DNA of 64,000 bases from Bacteroidota bacterium (GCA_016721765.1 JADKHO010000004.1:62001-126000); one strand, 5' to 3'; numbered from the stretch's first letter, positions 16,736-26,278 are shown. A program made the numbers and translations. The notes: a model not told the origin generated them from the sequence alone.

Positions 16736-17290
16736 ATGAAAGAACAACAACAAACCTTAAGCCCGCTGGATATAGTTATCCTAATAAAGATAATTGCTTT
16801 AGGAGATAGCCCATGGTTGCAAAGTAACGTGGCTGAATCATTACACATCAGTCAATCAGAAGTCAGCAAATCATTAATGCGTTCCAAATATGCCGGGCTT
16901 TTAGATGCATCAGCTAAAAAAGTAAGCAGGCTAGCCTTAATGGAGTTACTACAATATGGTATCCGCTACATTTTTCCGCAGCAACCTGGTGCCATTGTTC
17001 GAGGTATCGCTACCGCACATGCAGCGCCACCACTTAACGCCAATATAAAAAGTGAAGAACCTTATGTATGGCCATCGGCCAAAGGTGATGTAAGAGGTCA
17101 AAGTATTTTACCCTTGTACCCATCGGTAATAGATGCTGTTAAAAAAGATGGTAAACTATATGAGCTATTGGCACTTGTAGATGCCATACGCGTTGGAAGA
17201 GCAAGAGAAAAGGAAATAGCCATCAAAGAACTGAAATCAAGAATTTTAGGAAATCCTGAATCCACTAATTCAAATCATGAAATATACTAA
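16736..17290 (+). CDS. Winged-helix regulator, AbiEi-like antitoxin candidate
   Basis: About 184 residues. The N-terminal winged-helix domain (SPLDIVILIKIIALGD, then SNVAESLHISQSEVSKSLMRS as recognition region) is followed by a C-terminal part of unknown fold (IFPQQPGAIVRGIATAHAAP). It is directly followed, eight bases later, by a nucleotidyltransferase gene. That pairing resembles AbiEi/AbiEii type IV toxin-antitoxin systems, in which the first protein represses the operon through inverted repeats. Two such palindromes lie just upstream. I chose the ATG at 16736 because an upstream in-frame TTG and ATG lie within the second palindrome. The antitoxin role is inferred from context. Confidence 0.75.
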   Translation: MKEQQQTLSPLDIVILIKIIALGDSPWLQSNVAESLHISQSEVSKSLMRSKYAGLLDASAKKVSRLALMELLQYGIRYIFPQQPGAIVRGIATAHAAPPLNANIKSEEPYVWPSAKGDVRGQSILPLYPSVIDAVKKDGKLYELLALVDAIRVGRAREKEIAIKELKSRILGNPESTNSNHEIY

Positions 17291-17298
17291 TTGTAAAA

Positions 17299-17985
17299 AT
17301 GGAAAATAGAACCATCAATATAGGTGTAGTGGCCGAAGTGGCTCAAGCTTTAAAGGATTTAAAAGAACAAATGGTATTTGTTGGCGGTGCTGTAGTAAGT
17401 TTATATACCGATGATCCGGCAGCTGATGAAATTAGACCTACAGCCGATATTGATATGACATTGAATGTGGTTAATTTAAGTAATTGGTCAGTCTTACAAG
17501 AAAAATTATCCTTACTTGGCTTTCATCCCGATCCATTTGGTCATGCCATTTGCAGTTATAAGTTCAAAAATATTCCGGTAGACATTATGCCTGCAGAAGA
17601 TGGGCCATTAGGACCAGCCAACAAATGGTATAAGTTAGGGTTTAATAATTTATGGTCAGTAAAAGCCAAAGAAGAAGAAATTAAAATATTATCTGCACCC
17701 TGCTATTTAGCCACAAAATTTGAAGCATTTAATAACAGAGGAACAGATTTCAGAACAAGTCATGATTTTGAAGATATTATTTACATAATAGACAATAGAA
17801 CCAGTATTGTAGTAGAAGTAAAAAATACGATTCCTGAAATTAAAAGTTATCTGCAATCTCAATTACGAAAATTGGAGGAAAACACTAATTACGAAGAAAT
17901 TTTATCAGCCCATATTCATCCCTTAATTATTGCAGATAGGGCGCCAATTGTGAAGGAAAAAATCAGTCAAATATTAAGCTTATAA
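17299..17985 (+). CDS. Nucleotidyltransferase, AbiEii/AbiGii-like
   Basis: A 228-residue protein with a minimal nucleotidyltransferase core. VFVGGAVVSLYTDDP (residues 27-41) supplies the GG motif, and RPTADIDMTLN (around 47-57) supplies the DxD metal-binding acids. A third candidate acid lies in VDIMPAEDG. AbiEii-like toxins transfer nucleotides to RNA targets. The partner winged-helix gene lies eight bases upstream and hsdR starts one base after the stop, so the pair is embedded in the hsd operon. It could instead be a housekeeping-like nucleotidyltransferase of the cluster; the toxin reading is inferred. Confidence 0.78.
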   Translation: MENRTINIGVVAEVAQALKDLKEQMVFVGGAVVSLYTDDPAADEIRPTADIDMTLNVVNLSNWSVLQEKLSLLGFHPDPFGHAICSYKFKNIPVDIMPAEDGPLGPANKWYKLGFNNLWSVKAKEEEIKILSAPCYLATKFEAFNNRGTDFRTSHDFEDIIYIIDNRTSIVVEVKNTIPEIKSYLQSQLRKLEENTNYEEILSAHIHPLIIADRAPIVKEKISQILSL

Positions 17986-17986
17986 A

Positions 17987-20953
17987 ATGGGATTTAACGA
18001 ACTTAATAGCGTTGAACATTATATCATTCACCAACTATGTGGTGTGAATTTGAATAGTAATGTGGCAAAAGAAGCTAAAGTAGAATATGGTACACAATGG
18101 CAATATAAATCAGCTCCTGATTTAAATCGTTCGGTGAACGAGGTGCTCATCGAGCAAGAATTAAAAGATGCTTTAATTCGTTTAAACCCGGAAATAACTA
18201 CGAAACCTGAATTGGCTGATGAAGTAATTTATAAACTGCGTGCAATTTTAATATCGGTAAATCAAATTGGGCTAGTCAAAGCCAACGAGGAATTTTTTAA
18301 GTGGCTGAGTGGAGACAAAACAATGCCATTCGGTGAAAATAATCGGCATGTACCAATTAGGGTTTTTGATTTTGAAAGCCTTTCACAGAATAGATACATC
18401 ATTACAAATCAATTTCGTGTTCATCACCGTGAAACCAAAATACCTGATATTGTTTTATTCATCAATGGCATTCCCGTGGTGGTTGGAGAAGCAAAAACAC
18501 CAATTCGGCCAAGTATTAGCTGGTTAGACGGGGCACATGAGGTTCACGAAGTTTATGAAAATACTATTCCTCAATTATTCGTTCCAAATATTTTATCCTT
18601 TGCAACCGAAGGCAAGTCTTTGTATTTTGGAAGTATTCGCTGCCCATTGGATTTTTGGGCTCCTTGGCGATTAGAAGATGATGATGAAAGCCTTGCACAA
18701 AGGTTAGGCTTAGGTGAAATTGGCAAGGAAATGGGTGATCTATTAAGCCCAGCTCGATTGCTTGATATACTTCAAAACTTTTCATTATTTACAACCAACA
18801 ATAAAAAGCAACGCAGTAAAGTTATACCTCGTTTTCAGCAATATGAAGGTGCAAATCGCATCGTTGAAAGAGTTAAAGAGGGCCGTATTAAAAAAGGTTT
18901 GATTTGGCATTTTCAAGGTTCGGGTAAATCTTTACTTATGGTTTTTGCAGCGCAAAAATTAAGGCGAGCACCAGAATTAAAAAGTCCAACCGTTATTGTA
19001 TTGGTAGATCGCACAGATTTAGATACACAAATCTCAGGCACCTTTAATGCTTCTGATATTCCAAATGTAGAAGCAACCGAAAGCATTAAGGATTTACAAA
19101 AAATGTTGGAACTGGATACACGTAAAATTATCATTTCGATGATCCATAAATTTCGTGATGCAAAACCCAACATGAATATGCGTGTAAATATTATTGTATT
19201 GGTTGATGAAGCTCACCGAACGCAGGAAGGTGATTTGGGAAGACAAATGCGAGCAGCCTTGCCAAATGCATTTTTATTTGGATTAACCGGCACTCCTGTA
19301 AATAAAGCTGATAAAAATACTTTTTGGGCTTTCGGTTCTGAAGAAGATGAAGGCGGTTATTTGTCTCGTTATACCTTTCAAGATTCCATTCGAGATGGAG
19401 CTACTTTGCCATTGCATTTCGAACCACGCTTGTTGGACGTTCATGTTGATAAAGATACTATAGATAAACTCTTCGCTGAATTTAAAGAAGATGCTGCTTT
19501 GTCTGATGAGGAGGCCGATGCCTTAAATAAGAAGTCTGCAAAAATGGCCGCCTTTTTAAAATCTCCTGAAAGAGTTGCAAAAATAGTAAGTGATATTGCT
19601 ACTCATTTCAAGGAAAAGGTAAGTCCGCAAGGCTTTAAAGCCATGATTGTAACTCCAGATCGTTATGCTTGTGTTCAATACAAAGAAGAGTTAGATAAAT
19701 ATTTTAGTGTTGAAGCAAGTAAAGTAGTAATTTCTACAACTGCAAATGATAAGCTTGAATTCAAGCAAAAATGGGGTATTGACAAATCACAACAAGAACG
19801 AATTGTTGATGAGTTTAATGACCCAATTTCTGATTTGCAATTTCTTATAGTCACAGCAAAATTACTTACTGGTTTTGATTCTCCTATTTTGCAAACCATG
19901 TATTTAGATAAATCCATAAAGGATCATACTTTATTGCAAGCCATTTGCCGCACCAATCGTTTATTCCCAAGTAAAACATTCGGTCGTATTGTAGATTATT
20001 TTGGTGTATTTGATGACGCTGCGAAAGCATTAGAATTTGATGAAAAATCAGTAAAAGAAATTATTACAAACTTATCTGAACTACGTGGTCAACTGCCGCA
20101 AGCAATTAAGGATAGTTTATTTCATTTTGAAGGAGTAGATAGAAGTTTAATAGGGTTTGAAGGGTTAGAAGCAGCACAAAATGCCATCAAAACAGATGAA
20201 CAAAAAGATGCCTTCGCTAAGGATTTCAAATTTTTAAGTAAGCTATGGGAGTCTTTATCACCTGATAACATTTTGAATTTATACCAAACGGATTACAAAT
20301 GGTTATCGCAAGTATATGAGTCTGTAAGACCCCCAATAGATAATATTGGAAAATTATTGTGGATGACGCTGGGCGCACAAACTACAAAATTGATTCATGA
20401 TAATATTCATGTAGGTGAATTACACAACCTTGATGAGTTTATTTTAGATGCAGATGTGATTGAGGATATTTTCAATAATCCAGATTCGAAAAACGCAAAG
20501 AAACTAACAAAAATTCTGATTAATCGGTTTAAGAAATTTGGAGATAACCCTACATTCAAAAAGCTAAGTGAACTGTTGGAAGAATTGCGTGATAAGGCGG
20601 AGAAAGGATTAATAACATCAATTGAATTTGTTAAAGAGCTTTGTAAAATAGCTAAAGATACAGTTCAAGCAGAAAAAGACTTGCAAACTGAGCAGCAAGG
20701 AAAATCACCAAAAGCAGCATTAACGGAATTATTCTTAGAATTAAAAACCGAACAAACACCATCAGTTGTTGAACGCATTGTATCCGACATCGATGCAATT
20801 GTTAGAATAGTAAGTTTTCCGGGTTGGCAAAAAACAACATCTGGCGAAAGAGAAGTACAAAAATCACTAAGGCAAGCACTATTGAAATATCAATTACATA
20901 AAGACCAGGTTCTTTTTGATAGAGCTTATGGTTATATTAAAGCGTATTATTAA
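17987..20953 (+). CDS. hsdR: Type I restriction endonuclease subunit HsdR
   Basis: A 988-residue motor and nuclease subunit. The N-terminal PD-(D/E)XK nuclease has PDIVLFINGIPVVVGEAK around residues 153-170. The SF2 translocase has Walker A FQGSGKS around residue 309, the DEAH box VDEAHRTQEG near 406 and motif III LFGLTGTPV near 432, then a RecA-like second domain with LLTGFDSPILQTMYLDK. A helical C-terminal domain docks onto the methylase. It completes the type I system, cutting unmethylated DNA after ATP-driven translocation. It appears intact and starts one base after the nucleotidyltransferase stop. Confidence 0.96.
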   Translation: MGFNELNSVEHYIIHQLCGVNLNSNVAKEAKVEYGTQWQYKSAPDLNRSVNEVLIEQELKDALIRLNPEITTKPELADEVIYKLRAILISVNQIGLVKANEEFFKWLSGDKTMPFGENNRHVPIRVFDFESLSQNRYIITNQFRVHHRETKIPDIVLFINGIPVVVGEAKTPIRPSISWLDGAHEVHEVYENTIPQLFVPNILSFATEGKSLYFGSIRCPLDFWAPWRLEDDDESLAQRLGLGEIGKEMGDLLSPARLLDILQNFSLFTTNNKKQRSKVIPRFQQYEGANRIVERVKEGRIKKGLIWHFQGSGKSLLMVFAAQKLRRAPELKSPTVIVLVDRTDLDTQISGTFNASDIPNVEATESIKDLQKMLELDTRKIIISMIHKFRDAKPNMNMRVNIIVLVDEAHRTQEGDLGRQMRAALPNAFLFGLTGTPVNKADKNTFWAFGSEEDEGGYLSRYTFQDSIRDGATLPLHFEPRLLDVHVDKDTIDKLFAEFKEDAALSDEEADALNKKSAKMAAFLKSPERVAKIVSDIATHFKEKVSPQGFKAMIVTPDRYACVQYKEELDKYFSVEASKVVISTTANDKLEFKQKWGIDKSQQERIVDEFNDPISDLQFLIVTAKLLTGFDSPILQTMYLDKSIKDHTLLQAICRTNRLFPSKTFGRIVDYFGVFDDAAKALEFDEKSVKEIITNLSELRGQLPQAIKDSLFHFEGVDRSLIGFEGLEAAQNAIKTDEQKDAFAKDFKFLSKLWESLSPDNILNLYQTDYKWLSQVYESVRPPIDNIGKLLWMTLGAQTTKLIHDNIHVGELHNLDEFILDADVIEDIFNNPDSKNAKKLTKILINRFKKFGDNPTFKKLSELLEELRDKAEKGLITSIEFVKELCKIAKDTVQAEKDLQTEQQGKSPKAALTELFLELKTEQTPSVVERIVSDIDAIVRIVSFPGWQKTTSGEREVQKSLRQALLKYQLHKDQVLFDRAYGYIKAYY

Positions 20954-21017
20954 CCATATTAAGATTTTCAATTAATGAATTGGAAAATTAAATGTTGAAA
21001 GATTAACAAGAAAGCCA

Positions 21018-22142
21018 ATGATGCAATTAACCGAAAAGCTAATTACAGGTCTCAAAACTGAGCTTCAAAATGCAGAAAAAATTTGGGTTGCAGTCGGTTT
21101 GTTAAATAAAGCAGGCCTTGATTTAATCTTAAAATCCATTCCTGCTAATTGCCGAATTAACTTTATTGTTGGTATCAATTTGCCTTCGGATCCTAAAGCA
21201 CTCTTGAAACTTTTAAAGCATTGCATTGAATCTAGAGGTGAGGCTAAAATATCAACTGATAAATTTTTTCATCCAAAAGTGTACGTTATTGAACGAAAAG
21301 GTAGGTTAACAGCTTTTGTTGGATCTGCCAATGCTACAAATGGCGGCTATGTTGAAAACAGAGAAATGTCGATTCAAACAAATGACAGAAAGATTTGCAT
21401 TGAGCTTATCAAGTGGTTTGAAAAAGAGCTAATTCCAAATTCAGAGAATATCACACTAGAATTTATTAAAGTATACAAGCCTAAATACGATAAGCGAATG
21501 CTAAGGCAAAGGCAAGATGAAAGTGATTTACTTAAAATAAAGCAAAAGGTTAAGGAAGGCCAACAGGCTGAAATGAAAAATGCGAAATCCTTAATCTCAA
21601 AATTGAAAATTTATCGTAAATCTAAAAAGTATTTAGAACACAAAGAATATCGAAAAAATGATATTAAGGGTTTAAAAGTTGACATTGACTATAGCAGGTT
21701 TACAAGATTTGATTTTGATACATTTTTCACAAAGAAGGGATTTTGCAGGGGAGCTCTCGGAAGTTTACAGGCAATTGTGATGAAGAGACAAATACTTAAA
21801 AACAAGCTAAAATTCACAAGTCTTCTAAAGTATATTTGTGATGATAACATACCAATTGACCAAAGAATAAACGAAGCACTTATTGGAAAATACTCAATGC
21901 CAGGAATAAAAATTGGATTTATTTCAAAGCTATTAACCTTACATAATCCTAAAAAGTACTATGTTCACAATGATAAATTTGTTGATGTGATAAAAAAATT
22001 TGGACTCACAATTCCAAGAGGAATTTCACCAGGCAAGAAGTATGAATTGACAAGGGATGTGCTAAAAAAAATATTAGAAACAACAAATATTGAAGATTTT
22101 GCGACTTTTGATTTATGGGTTGCTGTTCGTGAAGATTTCTAA
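21018..22142 (+). CDS. Phospholipase D-family (HKD) nuclease-like protein
   Basis: A 374-residue protein with one HKD motif: FHPKVYVIERKGRLTAFVGS followed by ANATNGGY, around residues 82-110. Such PLDc_2 domains occur in nucleases of restriction and DNA-repair loci, usually acting as dimers. The C-terminal half is Lys-rich and helical (LLKIKQKVKEGQQAEMKNAK) with no recognised domain. It lies 64 bases after hsdR on the same strand and is the last gene of the defence cluster before the recombinase module. A nuclease role is inferred. Confidence 0.78.
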   Translation: MMQLTEKLITGLKTELQNAEKIWVAVGLLNKAGLDLILKSIPANCRINFIVGINLPSDPKALLKLLKHCIESRGEAKISTDKFFHPKVYVIERKGRLTAFVGSANATNGGYVENREMSIQTNDRKICIELIKWFEKELIPNSENITLEFIKVYKPKYDKRMLRQRQDESDLLKIKQKVKEGQQAEMKNAKSLISKLKIYRKSKKYLEHKEYRKNDIKGLKVDIDYSRFTRFDFDTFFTKKGFCRGALGSLQAIVMKRQILKNKLKFTSLLKYICDDNIPIDQRINEALIGKYSMPGIKIGFISKLLTLHNPKKYYVHNDKFVDVIKKFGLTIPRGISPGKKYELTRDVLKKILETTNIEDFATFDLWVAVREDF

Positions 22143-22277
22143 TACCCAATTTGCTTTAATTAATAATGTAGATATGGAATATTGTTGATTAGAATTAAAT
22201 CTAAAAGCCTGCCTATACTAATTATAAAAGATGCTTAATCTTAGATAAAGCACAATGATAATAGTGAATTCCTTGAT

Positions 22278-23399
22278 TTACTTTTTGTCATTTAGCCAAT
22301 CATAAATCAAAGCACCAGCCAATAATATTCCAGTACCAACAACTAACCCCTTCGCATTTATATTAATTTGCGGTTGATTGACTATAGCTTTTTTAGGAAT
22401 AGAATTTATAGATTTGGGCTTTGTCGGAAACATTTCTTCCAGTGGTTTCAATATAACCTTTGGGGCAGCTGTAATTTTTTTAAATCCAGCGAATTCAAAC
22501 TTAAATTCCTCAACCTTATTTGTGTTTTTTTGATAAAGAGGTTCTTCAAAAATTTTGACTTCTGAAGCTGCACCAAATCTGCCTTCATGATAGGCTACCC
22601 CTTCAATAACCTTAATAATAAAATCGCAATTGTGAGTTAAAGACTGGTCACCTTTAAAATTACCTGATTTTGTTGCTTGTGTTATGGCCACGAAAGATTT
22701 GCTTGGGTTTTCATTTTTTAATAGTTCTAAAAACTCGCTCTCAATTCCAGCTACATTAATGCTGTCAATAAACACAAAATCAACTTGTTTCGTCTTTAAA
22801 TAGATTTTTATTTCATCCTTATCTCTAGTTTCTAGTATAGTCATTTTACTTCCACCTATATCTTTAATTTTTTGTTGAAGTGTAACGCTCTCCCCTTCCT
22901 CCGCTGCGATGTAGACAACTCTGCCAAAATATTCTTCAAGGTAATCAGCAAAACGGATAGCAAAATTGCTTTTTCCACCTTTGGGTAAGCCCCAGATGAT
23001 TGCAGAAAAATGCTTTTCGGGTTTACCTATCAATTCTAAAAACTTACCTTCAAATTTAAGGCTATCAAATTTTTTTTTTACCAAGTCATCCCCGCTAAAT
23101 TCCTTACTGACTTTTTTCATATTGTCAGAAGGTATCTCCGGTTTCGCCCTAGAAATTGGATTGCTCTTATTTGCTTCATTCTCATCGTTCGCCAATCGTT
23201 CCGAACGCTTGCTGAATGTCTGTTCCGAACTGTTCGGAACGGTGCTATTAGCTGCTATTCCTTTTAAAAGCTTTTGCTCCTTCACATATGTATATCCAGT
23301 TGTTTTTCCTATTCCTAATCGAGTTGCAATTTCTCCATAACTTAGTCCTTGAAGGTGCAAAGCATAGGCTTGTTCTTGTATTTCCATTTTGATTTTCAT
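22278..23399 (-). CDS. HTH-RecA-like ATPase of the recombinase module
   Basis: A 373-residue protein in three parts. Residues 10-42 form a helix-turn-helix of the resolvase/terminase small-subunit kind (LSYGEIATRLGIGKTTGYTY). A charged linker follows. Residues 105-290 form a RecA-like NTPase related to the RepA/AAA_25 type, with Walker A GLPKGGKSN near 137 and Walker B VDFVFIDSINVAG near 205. The C terminus has one hydrophobic segment (GLVVGTGILLAGALIYDWL). It is divergent from the MerR-like gene across a promoter pair. The copy at 48.6 kb is strongly similar (whole stretches identical) but frameshifted. An accessory role in recombination or replication of the element is inferred. Confidence 0.75.
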   Translation of the reverse strand: MKIKMEIQEQAYALHLQGLSYGEIATRLGIGKTTGYTYVKEQKLLKGIAANSTVPNSSEQTFSKRSERLANDENEANKSNPISRAKPEIPSDNMKKVSKEFSGDDLVKKKFDSLKFEGKFLELIGKPEKHFSAIIWGLPKGGKSNFAIRFADYLEEYFGRVVYIAAEEGESVTLQQKIKDIGGSKMTILETRDKDEIKIYLKTKQVDFVFIDSINVAGIESEFLELLKNENPSKSFVAITQATKSGNFKGDQSLTHNCDFIIKVIEGVAYHEGRFGAASEVKIFEEPLYQKNTNKVEEFKFEFAGFKKITAAPKVILKPLEEMFPTKPKSINSIPKKAIVNQPQININAKGLVVGTGILLAGALIYDWLNDKK

Positions 23400-23412
23400 T
23401 AAAATAATTATT

Positions 23413-23449
23413 CAAATATACGTTTTATTACTTTAATGTTATATATTTG
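23413..23449. promoter_or_regulatory. Divergent Bacteroidota promoters of module copy 1
   Basis: Two TATATTTG -7 boxes of the Bacteroidota TAnnTTTG type face outward: one on the minus strand at 23413-23420 (towards the ATPase) and one on the plus strand at 23442-23449 (towards the MerR-like gene). Copy 2 keeps the same pair at 49739-49774. Confidence 0.6.
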
Positions 23450-23478
23450 CACTAACTTATTACTCACATACAGTCAAC

Positions 23479-24387
23479 ATGGATGAATCAAAATTTAAAC
23501 TCGATGATATTAAGGAAAGAGTTTTTCACAATTTAAACCAAAAAATATTTTCGAAAGAATTTACACTAAAGGATTTAGGAGTTTCTGCTAGGGTACTTCA
23601 ATATTGGTCGGTGAAAGGTATTACAACAGACGAAGAAAGAAAGGAAGATGAAAACCATAAATTAAACTTTATAGAATATGTGTGGATTAAAATTATTTTG
23701 GAATTACGAACCCTAGGTTATGCTATTCCTAAAATCAAAAAAGCAAAAGAAATTCTGCTAACAAAAATGCCGTTACCTAAAATTTTTAATGTAAACACGA
23801 CCGAAGAAATAATAGAATTCATCAGAATAACGTTATCAAAAGCTGCTAAAAGCGAAATTCCAGTTGGTATAATAAAACCAACACCTGAAATTTTAAAGTT
23901 TATTCATGATACAAGAATATCCTATTTAGAATTCGCTATTCACTTAATGTTAATAAACAGGTCAGGTATTGATTTAGTACTTTTTGCGAATGGCGAAACC
24001 AAGTTGGTCTCTGAACTTGCAGATTGGAATAAGCCAGAAGAATTAAATTACATAAAAGAGAATACACACATCAGATTACCATTGCTAAAACTTATTATTA
24101 AATTTCTAGGCGATAGCACAAAGTTTGAATTTGTTAAGAAATATGCGATTTTAAATTCGGTAGAAACAACTGTTTTAGAACATTTACGAAAAGGGAAATA
24201 CGATAAAATAACTATCCATTTTAAGAATAATAAACCCTTTGTTCTCGAAGCAAAGAGTAGGGTAAAATTAAGCGGGGAAGCAAGAATTTCCGACATTTTA
24301 TTTAAAGGGGGTTATGAAAAAATTGAAATTGATACGGAAGGGGGAAATATTGTATACTCTTCTAAGGCAACAAAACATAAATTATAG
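23479..24387 (+). CDS. MerR-like DNA-binding protein of the recombinase module
   Basis: A 302-residue protein. Residues 25-100 look like a MerR-type winged helix: FTLKDLGVSARVLQYWSVKG, then HKLNFIEYVWIKIILELRTL and a helix pair (AIPKIKKAKEILL). The remaining 200 residues are a helical and strand domain that I do not recognise. The C-terminal part contains LEHLRKGKYDKITIHFKNN, shared with the decayed copy. Divergent pairing with the ATPase suggests it controls the module, or acts as a recombination directionality factor; both are inference. Intact. Confidence 0.7.
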   Translation: MDESKFKLDDIKERVFHNLNQKIFSKEFTLKDLGVSARVLQYWSVKGITTDEERKEDENHKLNFIEYVWIKIILELRTLGYAIPKIKKAKEILLTKMPLPKIFNVNTTEEIIEFIRITLSKAAKSEIPVGIIKPTPEILKFIHDTRISYLEFAIHLMLINRSGIDLVLFANGETKLVSELADWNKPEELNYIKENTHIRLPLLKLIIKFLGDSTKFEFVKKYAILNSVETTVLEHLRKGKYDKITIHFKNNKPFVLEAKSRVKLSGEARISDILFKGGYEKIEIDTEGGNIVYSSKATKHKL

Positions 24388-24511
24388 AATACGCTACTGT
24401 TAAGCACTATAAATGACAGGAAATGAATACGTGTATCGTTAGTGTCGGACACAATTTTTTATGGGCTTCCTTATTGAATAAACAAGAGGCCAAGCATGTC
24501 TTAAAATCAGC

Positions 24512-24691
24512 ATGCTATCAATCAATGAATGCAGAAAACTACTAAGTGAAGATTACCAGAAGCTTAAGGATGATGAAATAATGGAATTATGCAAGATGCT
24601 AGACACGCTTGCAGAGGTTGCAATTAATACCTATTATTATGATGGTAACAAAACTAAAACGGGCTGCACTAATGTGCAGGGTGAGCAGTGA
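24512..24691 (+). CDS. Small conserved protein overlapping the recombinase start
   Basis: A 59-residue ORF beginning MLSINECRKLL. The other module copy has a 57-residue protein at the same place beginning MLSLNECRKII, which supports it being a real gene rather than chance. It overlaps the recombinase start by 53 bases here and by four bases in copy 2, suggesting translational coupling. The predicted content is two charged helices. Function unknown. Confidence 0.6.
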   Translation: MLSINECRKLLSEDYQKLKDDEIMELCKMLDTLAEVAINTYYYDGNKTKTGCTNVQGEQ

Positions 24692-26243
24692 TGAACAAGT
24701 TAAAGGATATTCATTGGATCTTCAAGATGAAGCCTTGCGAAAACATTGTGAACGCCATAATATTGAAATCGTTTATACTTTCCGTGAAGACCATTCTGCA
24801 AAGGATTTCAACAGACCTGAATTTAAGAAATTCTTAACTTTCCTAAATAAGAACAAAGGTAAAGTTGATACTCTTTTGTTTACTACATGGGATCGCTTCT
24901 CAAGAAATATCACTGATTCGCTTATCATGCTTAGAAGACTTGAAAGCTATGGTATTACCTCTCATGCAATTGAACAACCCATTGACATGTCTATTCCTGA
25001 GAATAAAGCAATGCTTGCAATTTTTTTATGCTTACCAGAGATTGACAATGACAGAAGGTCAATTAAAATTAAAGGCGGAGTTAGAGCTGCTTTAAAAGCT
25101 GGAAGATGGTCAAGAATTGCTCCAATTGGTTACCTAAACACACGTGACAAGAACAATAAGCCGTTAATAGTGCCATCACCTGAAAAAGCTCCTTTAATTA
25201 GAATGGCTTATGAAGACGTTTTAAACGGAATTTCACATGTAGAAGTTATTCAAAAGCTTAAGTTAAATGGGTTAAAAACTAATAAATCAACTTTTTCAAG
25301 CTTACTGCGAAACCCTGTATACATGGGTAAAATTGAGGTGCCTGAAGAAGGAGAAGAAAAAACCACCTTAGTTGAAGGGCTGCATGAGGCCATAGTTTCG
25401 GAAGATTTATTTTGCAAGGTTCAATCCTTTTTGATTACCAAAAACAAAAGCAAGAACAAACCCTATTTTAATTCAAAAAGGGTGGAGCTTCCTTTGCGCG
25501 GTCAATTAATTTGTGCTCGCTGTGGCGAACACATTACAGGTAGTGCATCAAAAAGTAAAACAGGAAAAAGGCATTTCTATTACCATTGCAATCATTGTCA
25601 CAGCATAAGAATGCCATCCGAAAAAGCAAACGACCATGTGCAAAACATTTTAAGGTTAATGAAATTTGAAGGAGATTTCGATGATCTCTACGCTGCCTTA
25701 TGCAATAAAAAATTGAAAAATTCTAAGCCAATTGAAGAAAATAAGGCAAATAAAAAGGATAGAATTTCAGAGCTTAGAAACCGTTTAGCAAACACGCAAG
25801 ACATGCTTGCTGACAAAAAAATTGGATTTGCTGAATACATTGAAATGAAAAACAGATACGTTTCAGAATTGGAGCAACTCGAAAAGGAAAGCAAAGAATT
25901 GGACATAATTTCAAGAGAAACAAAAGAGCGCATAAAACAATGTCATTCCATACTTACAAACCTCGACAACCTATATGAACAGGCAGACTTAGAAGGAAAA
26001 CAGAAAATAGTGAGTTCGATTTTCCCTGAAAAAATCATATTTGGCGAAAAGAAAAGTCGAACTCCAAGATTAAATCAAGCCGTACTTCTATATCTCAATA
26101 ATGACAAGCCATCCAAGAAAAGAAAAACCGAACAACTCTCTGAAATATTTGAGTTGTCCGGTTTAGTGGAGTCTACCGACCGAATGTCGAACCAAATGTG
26201 CCAAGAGATGTCTGCTCTTCTAGGTATAAAGAACTTTCTGTAA
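24639..26243 (+). CDS. Large serine recombinase
   Basis: A 534-residue site-specific recombinase. The catalytic resolvase domain starts with RVSSDEQVKGYSLDLQ, where the serine in VSS is the nucleophile, and includes WDRFSRNITDS and LPEIDNDRRS. The recombinase domain (GWxxRxAPIGYLN-like, residues 155-260) and a zinc ribbon (CARCGEHITGS..YYHCNHC) follow, then a coiled coil (SELRNRLANTQDMLADKKI). I chose the ATG at 24639 (MMVTKLKRAALM) by comparison with the other copy; a TTG at 24609 is less likely. The gene is complete. Its last codons contain a 23-bp sequence repeated at 36223. Confidence 0.92.
   Translation: MMVTKLKRAALMCRVSSDEQVKGYSLDLQDEALRKHCERHNIEIVYTFREDHSAKDFNRPEFKKFLTFLNKNKGKVDTLLFTTWDRFSRNITDSLIMLRRLESYGITSHAIEQPIDMSIPENKAMLAIFLCLPEIDNDRRSIKIKGGVRAALKAGRWSRIAPIGYLNTRDKNNKPLIVPSPEKAPLIRMAYEDVLNGISHVEVIQKLKLNGLKTNKSTFSSLLRNPVYMGKIEVPEEGEEKTTLVEGLHEAIVSEDLFCKVQSFLITKNKSKNKPYFNSKRVELPLRGQLICARCGEHITGSASKSKTGKRHFYYHCNHCHSIRMPSEKANDHVQNILRLMKFEGDFDDLYAALCNKKLKNSKPIEENKANKKDRISELRNRLANTQDMLADKKIGFAEYIEMKNRYVSELEQLEKESKELDIISRETKERIKQCHSILTNLDNLYEQADLEGKQKIVSSIFPEKIIFGEKKSRTPRLNQAVLLYLNNDKPSKKRKTEQLSEIFELSGLVESTDRMSNQMCQEMSALLGIKNFL
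26172..26194. repeat. 23-bp repeat, left copy (possible attachment core)
   Basis: TCTACCGACCGAATGTCGAA plus CCA matches 36223-36245 at 22 of 23 positions. It contains the small inverted repeat CGAC-CGAAT-GTCG. Here it encodes part of the recombinase C terminus (STDRMSNQ). It is either a crossover core or simply conserved coding sequence. Confidence 0.5.
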
Positions 26244-26278
26244 AATGCTCCTTTCATTAAAAAATCCAGACTTGACCT

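Larger units (their letters stand above)
22278..26243. mobile_element. Serine-recombinase module, copy 1 (intact)
   Basis: Four genes: a leftward HTH+RecA-like ATPase, a divergent MerR-like gene, a 59-residue protein and a large serine recombinase. The same set in the same order and orientation occurs in decayed form at 48.6-52.56 kb, which defines it as a unit. Outer ends are not established; I give the outer gene limits. It follows the defence cluster directly. Confidence 0.65.

Noticed and set aside
26165..26235. Degenerate tRNA on the minus strand at the recombinase 3' end
   Set aside because: There is a GGTTCGA and a 5-bp/7-base hairpin at anticodon distance, but the T stem does not pair, U33 is absent and no acceptor stem can be formed.
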